From Mesorhizobium sp. (GTDB taxonomy: Bacteria; Pseudomonadota; Alphaproteobacteria; Rhizobiales; Rhizobiaceae): DNA of 64,000 bases. Below the pieces are notes generated by a model that was given only the letters and a program-made list of their open reading frames with translations, did not search any database and was not told where the DNA came from. The position numbers and the translations under genes are program-made. Shown one piece after another: positions 15,916 to 28,067 of the stretch; positions within the stretch are counted from its first letter, which is position 1, and each line of letters starts with the position of its first letter. The DNA lies in assembly GCA_004963905.1 (NCBI GenBank), contig SUGL01000004.1, positions 124,001-188,000 on the forward strand, in the 5' to 3' direction.

Positions 15916-16110
15916 GCCGCGTCCCCAAGCCCGTGATCCAGCCGATCGGATCGTCAGCGGTCACGTGCGAAATCCAAAACCCTCGGCGTCCCCCGGCGCC
16001 CGTTCGCGAATCAACTTGTCCCCGAATCAAACTGCCGGAACCTCGCGAGTCCCGGCAGCATTGCATCGCTTCGGTCGATCGGCCAGAGGCTTGCCCCGGC
16101 CAATACGCCT

Positions 16111-17442
16111 TTACTGGTTCAAAACGGCCTTGTCCGGGTTCGGCGGGAACGACGGATCGGTCTTTTCGCCGCGCAGCAGCTGCTCGGCATAGATCAGCTG
16201 CAGGTCGTCCTTCGGTTCCGGCGGCACATAGGCGGCCGACCCCGAACCGGTGGCGCTCTCGTCGGCGCCCTTGATGTGGCCCTTGAGGTCGGATTCGCCA
16301 CGGGTCAGATCCCTGCCCTGCAGGTCCGGTGGCAGCGGCTGCTCGACCTTGACGTCCGGCGTGATGCCCTTGCCCTGGATCGACTTGCCGGACGGCGTGT
16401 AATAGAGCGCCGTGGTGAGCCTCAGCGCGCCGTTCTCGCCGAGCGGGATGATGGTCTGCACCGAGCCCTTGCCGAAGGACTGGGTGCCGACGACGGTGGC
16501 GCGGCGCAGATCCTGCAGCGCGCCGGCGACGATCTCGGACGCGCTCGCCGAGCCGCCATTGACCAGCACGATCAGCGGCTTGCCGCCGATGTCGTCATTC
16601 TGCTTCGGCTTGGCGTCGAAGCGGGTGACGTCCTTCGGGTCGCGTCCGCGGGTCGAAACGATCTCGCCGCGCTTCAGGAAGGCATCCGACACGCTCACCG
16701 CCTGGTCGAGCAGGCCGCCCGGATTGAGGCGCAGGTCGAGCACATAGCCCTTCAGCTTGTCGTTAGGCACCTGCTTCTTGATGTTCTCGATGGCGTTCTC
16801 GAGATCGTCATAGGTCTTCTCGGTGAAGGAGGTGATCTTCATGTAGCCGACGTCGTTCTCGACCCGGTACTTCACCGCCTTGACCTTGATGATGTCGCGC
16901 ACCACCGTCAGCTCGATCGGCTTGTCCGCGCCCTGGCGCAGGATCGTGAGCTTGATCGGCGTGTTGACCGGGCCGCGCATCTTCTCGACGGCGTCATTGA
17001 GGGTCAGGCCGCGCACCTCCTCGCCGTCGATCTTGGCGATGTAGTCGCCGGCAAGCACGCCCGCCTTGGCGGCCGGCGTATCGTCGATCGGCGTGATCAC
17101 CTTGACGAGATCGTTCTCCATCGTGACCTCGATGCCGAGGCCGCCGAACTCGCCCTTGGTCTGCACGCGCATATCCTGCGCCTGCTCGGCATTCATGTAG
17201 GAGGAGTGCGGGTCGAGCGAGGCAAGCATGCCGTTGATGGCGTTCTCGACCAGCGACTTGTCATCCGGCGGCGTCACATATTGTGCGCGCACGCGCTCGA
17301 AGATGTCGCCGAAGATCGCCAGCTGCTTGTAGGTCTCGGAGCCCGCAGCGTTCGCCGCCGAGCCGGGTGCGCCGTAGACCAGGCTCATTGCCGATGCGCC
17401 CATCAGCGCGCCGGCAAACAGAAGCGACAATTTCCGCATCAT
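16111..17442 (-). CDS. ctpA: Carboxy-terminal processing protease (S41 family)
   Basis: 443 residues from ATG 17442, preceded by GGAAGG; the next codon is also ATG. A signal peptide (MMRKLSLLFAGALMGASAMSLVYG) leads into a PDZ domain (GLGIEVTMENDLVKVITPIDDTPAAKAG) and the S41 core. The catalytic serine lies in NGGSASASEIV and the lysine in GTQSFGKGSVQ. It degrades or trims periplasmic proteins, and in many bacteria limits peptidoglycan hydrolases. It starts one base after the stop of the EnvC-like gene, so the two are tightly coupled and probably act together on cell-wall remodelling. Confidence 0.95.
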   Translation of the reverse strand: MMRKLSLLFAGALMGASAMSLVYGAPGSAANAAGSETYKQLAIFGDIFERVRAQYVTPPDDKSLVENAINGMLASLDPHSSYMNAEQAQDMRVQTKGEFGGLGIEVTMENDLVKVITPIDDTPAAKAGVLAGDYIAKIDGEEVRGLTLNDAVEKMRGPVNTPIKLTILRQGADKPIELTVVRDIIKVKAVKYRVENDVGYMKITSFTEKTYDDLENAIENIKKQVPNDKLKGYVLDLRLNPGGLLDQAVSVSDAFLKRGEIVSTRGRDPKDVTRFDAKPKQNDDIGGKPLIVLVNGGSASASEIVAGALQDLRRATVVGTQSFGKGSVQTIIPLGENGALRLTTALYYTPSGKSIQGKGITPDVKVEQPLPPDLQGRDLTRGESDLKGHIKGADESATGSGSAAYVPPEPKDDLQLIYAEQLLRGEKTDPSFPPNPDKAVLNQ

Positions 17443-17443
17443 T

Positions 17444-18778
17444 TCACGTCCTTCCAGAAAATCGCTCCGCCCACCAAGGGTTCGGATCGACGGGTTTTCC
17501 ATCCTTGCGGAACTCCACATAGAGCTCCGGCGTCGCATTTCCATTCTGCGAGGCCGAGGTGCTTGCCACCCGGGCCTCTCCCATCGCGCCGATCGGCTCT
17601 CCTGCGAGCACCGACTGTCCGGTCACGACGCTGATTCTGCTCATCCCCGCCAGGACGACATGATACCCATCGCCCGCATTGAGGATCAAGAGTTGACCAT
17701 AGGAGCGAAACGGCCCCGCATAAAGCACGTTTCCATCCGCCGGCGCGGTGACGATGGCTCCCGATTGTGTCGCAACCATGTCGCCCTGCATCATTGCGCC
17801 ATTGCCGTCGTCGGCCCCGAAGCGCCGTTTGATCTTGCCTATGACCGGCAGCGCGATCTGGCCCTGCAGCGCCACGAACGGGGCGGAAGCGGTCAGGCGG
17901 TTACCCTCCGGCACCGGCGGCGCGGCGGGCTCCGTCGTGGACGCCGTCGTGTCGCCATCTGCCGATTTCTGCTCGCCCGCCTTGGCCTGGTCTGCCGCCT
18001 TTCGCGCCTTGTCGGCTTCGAGCGAGGCGATGAGGTCCTTGAGGCTGCTGGCCTTGGCCGCCAGCTGCTGCGAGCGCTGCTGCTCGGCGGTCAAAGCCGC
18101 TTCGGTATCGGCCTGCAGCCTCTGCTTGGCTTCGAGCAGCATGGTGAGCCGCTTCTTTTCCGCCGTCTGTTCGGTGACCGCGGCGGTGAGCCGCGCCCGC
18201 TCGGCCTCGATCGACGCCGTCACCCGGGTCTGCTCCTTGAGGTCGGCCATCAGCCTGTCGGTCTGCTGACGCAGTTCCGGCACCACGGCGCCGAGCAGGA
18301 TGGCGCTGCGCACCGACGACAGCGCGTCCTCAGGCTTGACCAGGATCGCCGGCGGCGGGTTGAGCCCCATGCGCTGCAGCGCGCCGAGCACTTCGGCAAG
18401 CACGTCGCGGCGCGCGACCAACGAGGCGTGCAGCTTCTCTTCCTCGGTCTTCAGCCCTTCCAGCTTGGCGCCGATATCCTCGATGTCCTGGCCGAGCTTC
18501 TGCTCGGTCATGGCCGATTGGATGAGCGCCGCGCTGATCGAGGCATGGTCCTTCTTGACCGTCGCGACATCGGCGGCAAGCTTGGCCAGCCGCTCGGACG
18601 ACAAGGTGATTTCCTTGGAAACCTGCTCGTATTCGGCCCGGCTCTGGTCGGGATCCGGCGCGACGTCGAGCGTGTTTTCCGCCGCCATGGCCGGCCCGAA
18701 CGCAATCATCGCGGCGACAAGTGTCAAGCCGCGGCGGCTGCGCCAGGCGCGCGTTCTCGAATTCCAGCCTTCAGACAT
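17444..18778 (-). CDS. EnvC-like murein hydrolase activator (degenerate LytM/M23 domain)
   Basis: 444 residues: signal peptide (LTLVAAMIAFGPAMAA), about 220 residues of coiled coil (EYEQVSKEITLSSERLAKLAADVATVKKD and onward), a linker, then a C-terminal M23-like beta domain from ALPVIGKIKRRFGADDGNG. All zinc ligands of active LytM enzymes appear lost: the H-x-G-x-D motif reads MQGDMVA, the YAH motif reads LAGMS, and H-x-H reads ELYVEF. It should therefore activate amidases as EnvC does, not cut peptidoglycan itself. It is directly followed by ctpA. Confidence 0.88.
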   Translation of the reverse strand: MSEGWNSRTRAWRSRRGLTLVAAMIAFGPAMAAENTLDVAPDPDQSRAEYEQVSKEITLSSERLAKLAADVATVKKDHASISAALIQSAMTEQKLGQDIEDIGAKLEGLKTEEEKLHASLVARRDVLAEVLGALQRMGLNPPPAILVKPEDALSSVRSAILLGAVVPELRQQTDRLMADLKEQTRVTASIEAERARLTAAVTEQTAEKKRLTMLLEAKQRLQADTEAALTAEQQRSQQLAAKASSLKDLIASLEADKARKAADQAKAGEQKSADGDTTASTTEPAAPPVPEGNRLTASAPFVALQGQIALPVIGKIKRRFGADDGNGAMMQGDMVATQSGAIVTAPADGNVLYAGPFRSYGQLLILNAGDGYHVVLAGMSRISVVTGQSVLAGEPIGAMGEARVASTSASQNGNATPELYVEFRKDGKPVDPNPWWAERFSGRT

Positions 18779-18928
18779 CAGGCCTCGAGTCTATCCGCCG
18801 CATCGTTAACGAACCATCAACCATGTTGGACGAGCCCCAACCATTGGGATGATGTTGAGCGCCATTGGGGCGGAAATTCGGGCACATGCATGCAATCCCC
18901 AGCTTTCGTCGGGGTTCCGTCCCTTCCC

Positions 18929-19411
18929 TCACGAACGGTGATAGGGATGTCCGGACAGGATCGTGGCGATCCGGTAGAGCTGCTCGCCCAGCATGACGCG
19001 CACCAGCTGATGCGGCCAGGTCAGCACCCCGAACGACACCACCAGATCGGCCTCTTCGCGCAAGGATTTGTCATGGCCGTCGGCGCCGCCGATCGCGATG
19101 ACCAGCGCCTTGCGCCCTGCGTCCCGCAACTGGCCGATGCGGGCCGCCAGATCCTCGGATGACAGCGCCTTGCCGCGTTCGTCGAGCAGCACCAGCACGG
19201 TGCCCTGCTGCAGCTGGGCTTGCAGCTTCTGGCCCTCCTCGCGGCGGCGCTCGTCGGCGCTCTGGCCGCGGCTCTCGGGAATCTCGACGATGCCGGCAAA
19301 TTCCAGCCCGACCGCGGGCCCGCTCTTGCCGAAGCGCTCGAAATAGCGGTCGGCGAGTTCTCTCTCGGGGCCGGTCTTCATCCGGCCCACGGCATGAACG
19401 GTGATCTTCAT
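18929..19411 (-). CDS. rlmH: 23S rRNA pseudouridine1915 N3-methyltransferase
   Basis: 160 residues from ATG 19411. It is a SPOUT-fold enzyme: MKITVHAVGRMKTGPER, VLLDERGKALSSEDLA, the SAM-site loop AIGGADGHD, and the C-terminal HPYHR that all RlmH proteins share. It methylates pseudouridine 1915 in helix 69 of 23S rRNA. It lies 60 bp after rsfS, its usual partner. The longer frame to 19456 has no recognisable family residues and was not used. Confidence 0.95.
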   Translation of the reverse strand: MKITVHAVGRMKTGPERELADRYFERFGKSGPAVGLEFAGIVEIPESRGQSADERRREEGQKLQAQLQQGTVLVLLDERGKALSSEDLAARIGQLRDAGRKALVIAIGGADGHDKSLREEADLVVSFGVLTWPHQLVRVMLGEQLYRIATILSGHPYHRS

Positions 19412-19471
19412 CCTCGCCTCGGCGAGCCTCGATCGGCGCCGGACCGGAACGGTCACGGCACGCGATACGGC

Positions 19472-19939
19472 TCAGTGCAAGGTCTCTTCCTCGAGGTCCG
19501 GCGCCTGCCACATCTTTTCGAGATTGTAGAATTCGCGGACTTCGGGGCGGAAGACGTGGACGATGATGTCGCCCGAATCGATCAGGACCCAGTCGGCGCT
19601 GGCCAGCCCCTCGACGCGCGCCATGCCGAGACCGGCATCCTTGAGCGCCTTGAGGAGGTGATCGGCGACAGCCGAGACATGACGGTGCGATCGGCCCGAC
19701 GCGACGACCATATAGTCGGCGAGGCTCGATTTACCCTGGATGTCGATTGAGACGATGTTTTCGGCCTTGGAGTCTTCCAGACTGGCAAGGACTGTCTTGA
19801 TGGCGAGGGAGGCAGCATCGTTTCCGCTGATCCCGGCCGGCGAAGGCACGATATCGGCCTTCTTCCGCAGTGCTGTTCTCAGTGTGTTTCCTTTCCCAAT
19901 AAGAACAACCAAATCACCCCGCAAATCAGGTGACACCAC
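19472..19939 (-). CDS. rsfS: Ribosomal silencing factor
   Basis: The RsfS/Iojap domain runs from LAIKTVLASLEDSKAENIVSIDIQGKSS to the end and includes DYMVVASGRSHRHVSAVAD, ADWVLIDSGDIIVHVF and REFYNLEKMW. It binds ribosomal protein L14 and blocks subunit joining in stationary phase. The start is uncertain. The open frame begins at GTG 19939, while an AAAGGA sits about 7 nt before an in-frame CTG near residue 20; either may be used. Product up to 155 residues. It precedes rlmH. In relatives nadD usually lies directly upstream; here mscS and an MFS gene intervene. Confidence 0.9.
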   Translation of the reverse strand: MVSPDLRGDLVVLIGKGNTLRTALRKKADIVPSPAGISGNDAASLAIKTVLASLEDSKAENIVSIDIQGKSSLADYMVVASGRSHRHVSAVADHLLKALKDAGLGMARVEGLASADWVLIDSGDIIVHVFRPEVREFYNLEKMWQAPDLEEETLH

Positions 19940-20090
19940 TTAGATAGGCAGAGTTCCGTTGCAGTTTCAAGACGGGCACCCTGCTCGCGCCAACGCGGTC
20001 CGCCTCGACAGGTTCCGTAGTCCTGAAAAAATCGGAACCCTTTGCGCTTGGCACGGGTTATCGGCTCACTGACCATTGGGGACTTCATTC

Positions 20091-20942
20091 ATGCCAACCG
20101 ACCCGCAAAGCGCCCTCTTCACCATTCAGGCCGGGCTGGCGCAGCTGAGCACGCTGATCGTTTCCTATTCCTTCTCGGCAATCGGCGCGGTCATCCTTCT
20201 GATTGTCGGCTATCTTGTCGCCGGCCTTGCCGAGCGCTCGATCTTCGCCGCCCTCGGCCACATCCGCGGCTTCGACGCCACCTTGCGCCATTTCTTCTCG
20301 AAGATCGTGCGCTATGCCATCCTAACCCTTGTCGTCATCATGGTGCTCGGCCAGTTCGGCGTGCAGACGGCCTCCATCATTGCCGCCATCGGCGCCGTCG
20401 GCCTGGCCATCGGGCTGGCGTTGCAGGGCACGCTGCAGAACATCGCCGCCGGCATCATGCTGCTCGCGTTGAGGCCTTTCCGCATCGGCGAAAATGTCGA
20501 GGTCGGCCCGATCGCCGGCACGGTCGAGGAGATCGGCCTGTTCGCCACCACGCTGCGCACGGTCGACGGCGTGTACATACTGGCGCCCAACCAGACGCTG
20601 TGGAACCAGCCGGTGCGAAACTTCACACGCAACGGCGTGCGCCGCACAGACATCACGCTCAACATCGGCTCGTGGAACGACATCGACCGCGGGCAGAAGA
20701 CGCTGCTTGGCATCGCCGGCGCCGAGAAGCGCATCAGGCGAGAGCCTGCACCGATCGCCTTCGTGGCGGACCTCGGCGAGAGCACGGTTTCGCTCACCCT
20801 GCGCTACTGGACGACGGCGGCCGACTATTTCGCCACCCAGGCCGACATGACCAAGCGCGCCAAGCAGGCCTTCGACAATGAGGGCATTTCGATTCCGCTG
20901 CCGCCGCCCGAACTGCCGGCTGCGGAGGCTCGCAAGCAGTAA
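20091..20942 (+). CDS. MscS-family mechanosensitive channel
   Basis: 283 residues from ATG 20091 (GGGGA upstream). Three hydrophobic segments occur in the first ~130 residues; the third, ASIIAAIGAVGLAIGLALQGTLQNIAAGIM, is the Gly/Ala-patterned pore helix TM3 of MscS. The beta domain follows (RPFRIGENVEVGPIAGTVEEIGLFATTLRTVDGVYILAPNQTLW). It should open under membrane tension and release solutes on osmotic downshift. It is on the opposite strand from its neighbours. Its TAA stop is immediately followed by a dispersed repeat, and it interrupts the conserved nadD-rsfS neighbourhood. Confidence 0.92.
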   Translation: MPTDPQSALFTIQAGLAQLSTLIVSYSFSAIGAVILLIVGYLVAGLAERSIFAALGHIRGFDATLRHFFSKIVRYAILTLVVIMVLGQFGVQTASIIAAIGAVGLAIGLALQGTLQNIAAGIMLLALRPFRIGENVEVGPIAGTVEEIGLFATTLRTVDGVYILAPNQTLWNQPVRNFTRNGVRRTDITLNIGSWNDIDRGQKTLLGIAGAEKRIRREPAPIAFVADLGESTVSLTLRYWTTAADYFATQADMTKRAKQAFDNEGISIPLPPPELPAAEARKQ

Positions 20943-21047
20943 TGCATGTCGCGCAAAAGTGTGCAGCGGTTTTGCGAAAACGACATGCATAAAAACAAAG
21001 ACCTAAAGCGCGTCGCCTGGATCCGTTCCAGCGCGACGCGCTTTAGA
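20943..21047. repeat. Dispersed repeat family B, copy 1
   Basis: Two palindromic units: ATGCATGTCG...CGACATGCAT (20943-20991) and AAAGCGCGTCGC...GCGACGCGCTTT (about 21005-21045), joined by a short spacer. The same arrangement recurs at 57516-57620 with about 90% identity. It lies directly after the mscS stop and before the convergent MFS stop, and could also act as a convergent terminator. Confidence 0.88.
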
Positions 21048-21052
21048 GCAAT

Positions 21053-22339
21053 TCAGTCCTTGACCGGCATTGTCGGCTCGTCCGGCGCGAAGGCGAGCTC
21101 CACCGGCAGGGGCGTCTGCGCCGACATCGGCGCGAAGCTGCCGGTTGCGGCAGCAGGCGTCGGTCGCGCCGCAAACACTCGCCACAGCACGAACAGGCAG
21201 AACGCCGACGCGATGAAGATGCCGACATAGATGAAGGTCTCGGTGCCGAAGACGGCTGAAAGCGCCGTAACGATGCCGGGCACGATGAAGCCGGACAGCG
21301 ACCAGGCAAAGAGCAGCGAGCTCGACAGCGCCAGCAGCTCGTCCTTCCTGGCGCGGTCGGCGGCATGCGCGCTGGAGAGCGAATAGATCGATTCCGATGC
21401 GCCGTCCCAGATGAGATAGATCACCACCAGCGCCATCAGCGCTCCGCCGTCGAAGGCGATGGCGAGCAGGCTCGCCACCACCGCGAGCGCCGCCGCGCCC
21501 GACAGCACATAGCGCCGGTCGGTGCGGTCGGAGAGCCAGCCGAGCGGTATCTGCAGGATCAGCGTGCCGACCGGCATCGCCGACAACAGCAGCGCCACAT
21601 CCGCTTGGCTGTAGCCCTTGGCGGTGGCGTGGATCGGCGCGAAGCCGGAAATGATCATCGACAGGCCGCCGACCGCGAGCATGCCAACGACCCCGACCGG
21701 CGAGATCTTCCAGGCCTGGCCGAGCGCCACCGAAGCCGCCTGCGGCGCGGGCGGCTGGGCAAGCCGCGTCATGCCCACCGGCAGGATGGACAAAGCGGTG
21801 AAGGCGATGCCGATCAGCGGCGCGGCCGCCGTATGGATGTCGATCGTGGCAAGCGTCGCATAGCCGACGCCCAATCCGCCGATATAGGCGACATAGAACA
21901 CCGCCATGACCCGGCCGCGTATCGCATTCGGCAAGGCATCGTTGAGCCAGCTCTGCGCGACGATGAAGAGGCCGCAGATGGCAAAACCATAGAGCGCCCG
22001 CGCCGCGATCCAGAGCAACGGGATCGGCCCGGCGCCGATCGCGACGTTGGAGAGCGCGATCAGCGCCGAAAGCACCATGAACGCGCGGGCATGACCGACC
22101 CGGCGCACCAATGGACCGGTCAGGATGCAGCCGGCGAGCCCGCCGGCCGAAAGGCCGGTGACGATCAATCCGGCCCAGGTCGGATCGAAGCCGTCGGCGC
22201 CGAGCCGCACGGGAATGAAGGCGAACATCAGCCCGTTGCCGATCGCGATCAGCGCCATCGACACGATGACGCTGGCAATGGCGATCAGCGGCGCCGATTG
22301 CGCGCCCGGATCGGTCGTGATGCGGCTCTTCTCCAGCAT
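21053..22339 (-). CDS. Major facilitator superfamily transporter
   Basis: 428 residues from ATG 22339 with about 12 hydrophobic segments. The first half has GNGLMFAFIPVRLGADGFDPTWAGLIVTGLSAGGLAGCILTGPLVRRVGHARAF, which carries the MFS loop 2-3 pattern G-P-L-x-x-R-x-G-x-x-R. The later half has LGWLSDRTDRRYVL, the matching motif of the second six-helix bundle. It resembles the YcaD/UMF1-like sugar or drug exporters, but the substrate cannot be inferred. It lies between family B repeat and repeat R4 on the nadD strand. Frame extension upstream into R4 was rejected. Confidence 0.88.
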   Translation of the reverse strand: MLEKSRITTDPGAQSAPLIAIASVIVSMALIAIGNGLMFAFIPVRLGADGFDPTWAGLIVTGLSAGGLAGCILTGPLVRRVGHARAFMVLSALIALSNVAIGAGPIPLLWIAARALYGFAICGLFIVAQSWLNDALPNAIRGRVMAVFYVAYIGGLGVGYATLATIDIHTAAAPLIGIAFTALSILPVGMTRLAQPPAPQAASVALGQAWKISPVGVVGMLAVGGLSMIISGFAPIHATAKGYSQADVALLLSAMPVGTLILQIPLGWLSDRTDRRYVLSGAAALAVVASLLAIAFDGGALMALVVIYLIWDGASESIYSLSSAHAADRARKDELLALSSSLLFAWSLSGFIVPGIVTALSAVFGTETFIYVGIFIASAFCLFVLWRVFAARPTPAAATGSFAPMSAQTPLPVELAFAPDEPTMPVKD

Positions 22340-22396
22340 GGCTTTGCAGCTTGGCTTACCGACGAGCAAAAGGCCGCCGCAAAAGCGACATGGCCA

Positions 22397-22590
22397 ACCT
22401 TCCCTTCCCTCCTTGTGGGGGAAGGTGGATTGCCGCGAAGCGGCAAGACGGATGAGGGGTGTTGGAAGGATCTCTGCGTTGCAGAAGTACACTCAAGATC
22501 TTTCAATCGTCGAGGTCGCACTCCGCTGGAGCACCCCTCATCCGACCGAGCTTCGCTCGGCCACCTTCTCCCACAGGGGGAGAAGGGGGA
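22397..22590. repeat. RIME-like palindromic repeat R4
   Basis: Outer arms CCTTCCCTCCTTGTGGGGGAAGG (near 22399) and CCTTCTCCCACAGGGGGAGAAGG (near 22564) enclose further inverted blocks: GATGAGGGGTG/CACCCCTCATC, TTGCCGCGAAGCGGCAA and CGAGCTTCGCTCGG. It ends a few bases short of the nadD stop and separates nadD from the MFS gene. Confidence 0.82.
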
Positions 22591-22596
22591 GCTCAT

Positions 22597-23229
22597 CTAC
22601 CCCTTCCCCGCCTTGCGGATCGCGGTGGAGGAGAGCGACGAGCGCGGACCGTGGATGAAGGTCCAGGCCGGCGCCCGCATGCGGGCGAGCAGCGGCGCGT
22701 CGCCCTCGTCGATGCGGGCGTAGTCGAAGGTCTTGGCGACGACCGACGACAGGAAGGAGAGCGTGGCGCCCGGGCGGTCGATGACCGCGATCGGGAAGGT
22801 GAGCACGATCTCGCGCCAGCGCTGCCAGCGATGGAAATCGCGCAAGCTATCCGCGCCCATGATCCAGACGAAGTCGACACCCGGATTGCGCGCCTTGATC
22901 AGCGCCAGCGTGTCGGCGGTGTAGCGGACATGATGCGCCGCCTCAAAGGCGGTGACCTTGATCTTCGGATTCCTGGCGATCTTTTCCGACAGCACGATGC
23001 GCTGGGCGAGCGGCGCCAGCTCATGTGCGCTTTTCAGCGGATTGCCGGGCGTCACGATCCACCACAGCTGGTCGAGCGCCAGCCTTCTCAGCGCGATCTC
23101 GGCGACCAGCGCGTGACCGGCATGCGGCGGGTTGAACGAGCCGCCGAACAGGCCGACGGCCAGCCCCCTGCCGGCATGCGGCATGCGAAGGTAAGGCGCG
23201 GGGACGGCAGGTTCGGTTGGGGAAAGCAT
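22597..23229 (-). CDS. nadD: Nicotinate-nucleotide adenylyltransferase
   Basis: 210 residues from ATG 23229; ATG 23184 is a shorter alternative. GLFGGSFNPPHAGH is the nucleotidyltransferase GxFNPxHxGH motif, and SSLSSTAIR the ISSTxIR motif. DFVWIMGADSLRDFHRWQRW is the NadD-specific central block. It makes deamido-NAD from nicotinate mononucleotide and ATP in NAD synthesis. It follows obgE-proB-proA on the same strand after repeat R5. Repeats lie hard against both ends of the gene, so its leader and its distance to downstream genes have been reshaped. Confidence 0.94.
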   Translation of the reverse strand: MLSPTEPAVPAPYLRMPHAGRGLAVGLFGGSFNPPHAGHALVAEIALRRLALDQLWWIVTPGNPLKSAHELAPLAQRIVLSEKIARNPKIKVTAFEAAHHVRYTADTLALIKARNPGVDFVWIMGADSLRDFHRWQRWREIVLTFPIAVIDRPGATLSFLSSVVAKTFDYARIDEGDAPLLARMRAPAWTFIHGPRSSLSSTAIRKAGKG

Positions 23230-23237
23230 GGCGCTAG

Positions 23238-23476
23238 GCACCCCCCTCTGCCCTGCCGGGCATCTCCCCCTCAAGGGGGGAGATCAGATGTCGCCGCGAC
23301 TTTCGCCAATCACCGGCGTTGCAAGCCGAGCGCCGGCGCCGAAGCTGCCAATCTCCCCCCTTGAGGGGGGTGAGGAGTGGTCCGCGCAGCGGACGCAAAG
23401 CCAATTGCTTGGCTTTGCGAACGACGAACGCCCGGAGCGACAGCAAAGGGCCGGGTCCGGCAGGCAAGAGGGGGGG
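23238..23476. repeat. RIME-like palindromic repeat R5 with an added palindrome
   Basis: CCTGCCGGGCATCTCCCCCTCAAGGGG opens the first arm, with a matching CTCCCCCCTTGAGGGG at about 23351. The loop has TTTCGCCAATCACCGGCGTTG, nearly the R3 loop. A second palindrome GCAAAGCCAA-TTGC-TTGGCTTTGC lies at 23395-23418, followed by a C/G-rich tail. It fills the nadD-proA gap. Confidence 0.83.
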
Positions 23477-23515
23477 GCCTGGGCGCAAGCTTTCAACCCC
23501 TCAAGGCAAGCGACA

Positions 23516-24802
23516 TCAAGGCCTCACCTGTCCCGACCCGCGCACGCGGTACTTGAACGAGGTCAGCTGCTCGACGCCGACCGGTCCGCGCGCATGCATC
23601 TTGCCGGTGGCGATGCCGATCTCGGCGCCCATGCCGAACTCGCCGCCATCGGCGAACTGCGTCGAGGCGTTGTGCAGGAGGATCGCCGAGTCGATCTCGT
23701 TGAAGAATCTTTCGACCGCTTGCGCATCCTCGGCGACGATCGCCTCGGTGTGATGCGAGGAGAAGGTCTCGATATGTTCGATCGCGCCGGCGACGCCGTC
23801 GACCAACTTCACCGCGATGATGGCGTCGAGATACTCCGTCACCCAGTCGGCGTCCGTCGCCGGGCTGGCATCCGCGAACGCCTTCATCACCTCGGCATCG
23901 GCGTGGATCTCGCAGCCCGCCGCACGCAGCGCTTCGAGGATCGGCACCAGATGGGTGGAGGCCACGGCGCGGTCGATCAGCAGCGTCTCAGCCGCGCCGC
24001 ACACGCCTGTGCGCCGCATCTTGGCGTTGACCGCGATCGTCACCGCCATGTCGAGCTTGGCCGAACGGTCGACATAGAGATGGCAGATGCCTTCGAGATG
24101 CGCGAAGACCGGCACCCGCGCCTCGTTCTGCACGCGTCCGACCAGGCTTTTGCCGCCGCGCGGGATGATGACGTCGAGACTCCCGCCAAGCCCCTTCAAC
24201 ATCTCGCCGACGGCGGCGCGGTCGGTGGTCGGCACCAGCTGGATGGCATCTTGCGGCAGGCCGGCGGCTTTCAGCCCTTCGACCATGCAGGCATGGATGG
24301 CCGAGGACGAATTGATCGAATCCGAGCCGCCGCGCAGGATCACCGGATTGCCGGCCTTGAGACAAAGCGCGCCGGCATCGGCGGTCACGTTCGGGCGGCT
24401 TTCATAGATGACGCCGATGACGCCGAGCGGCGTGCGCACGCGCTCGATATGCAGGCCGTTCGGCCGGTCCCATTCGGCGATGACATCGCCGACCGGATCC
24501 TTGAGCGCGGCGATCTCACGAATGCCGTCGGCCATCGCCTTGATGCGCGACGGCGTCAGCTTCAGCCTATCCATGAAGGACGCCGAAAGCCCGGCTTCCT
24601 CGCCGTTCGACATGTCGACGGCGTTGGCCTCGAGGATCGCCTGCTCGTTGCGCAGGATGGCGTCGGCCATGGCGGCCAAGGCGTCATTCTTGGCCTTGGT
24701 GGTTGCGACCGCCAGCGGTCGGGCAGCAGTGCGGGCGCGGCGGCCGATGTCGGCCATCAGCGCTGCCGTGTCTTCCCCGGATTTTTCATGCAGCTTCAGC
24801 AT
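23516..24802 (-). CDS. proA: Gamma-glutamyl phosphate reductase
   Basis: 428 residues, standard length. The catalytic cysteine lies in [16 protein letters not shown]. Other family blocks are [28 protein letters not shown] and [24 protein letters not shown]. It reduces gamma-glutamyl phosphate to glutamate semialdehyde, the second step of proline synthesis. It starts 17 bp after proB in the obgE-proB-proA run. Confidence 0.97.
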   Translation of the reverse strand: MLKLHEKSGEDTAALMADIGRRARTAARPLAVATTKAKNDALAAMADAILRNEQAILEANAVDMSNGEEAGLSASFMDRLKLTPSRIKAMADGIREIAALKDPVGDVIAEWDRPNGLHIERVRTPLGVIGVIYESRPNVTADAGALCLKAGNPVILRGGSDSINSSSAIHACMVEGLKAAGLPQDAIQLVPTTDRAAVGEMLKGLGGSLDVIIPRGGKSLVGRVQNEARVPVFAHLEGICHLYVDRSAKLDMAVTIAVNAKMRRTGVCGAAETLLIDRAVASTHLVPILEALRAAGCEIHADAEVMKAFADASPATDADWVTEYLDAIIAVKLVDGVAGAIEHIETFSSHHTEAIVAEDAQAVERFFNEIDSAILLHNASTQFADGGEFGMGAEIGIATGKMHARGPVGVEQLTSFKYRVRGSGQVRP

Positions 24803-24819
24803 GGTTCATCCTCCGCTGG

Positions 24820-28060
<3,241 letters not shown>

Positions 28061-28067
28061 CGGATCC

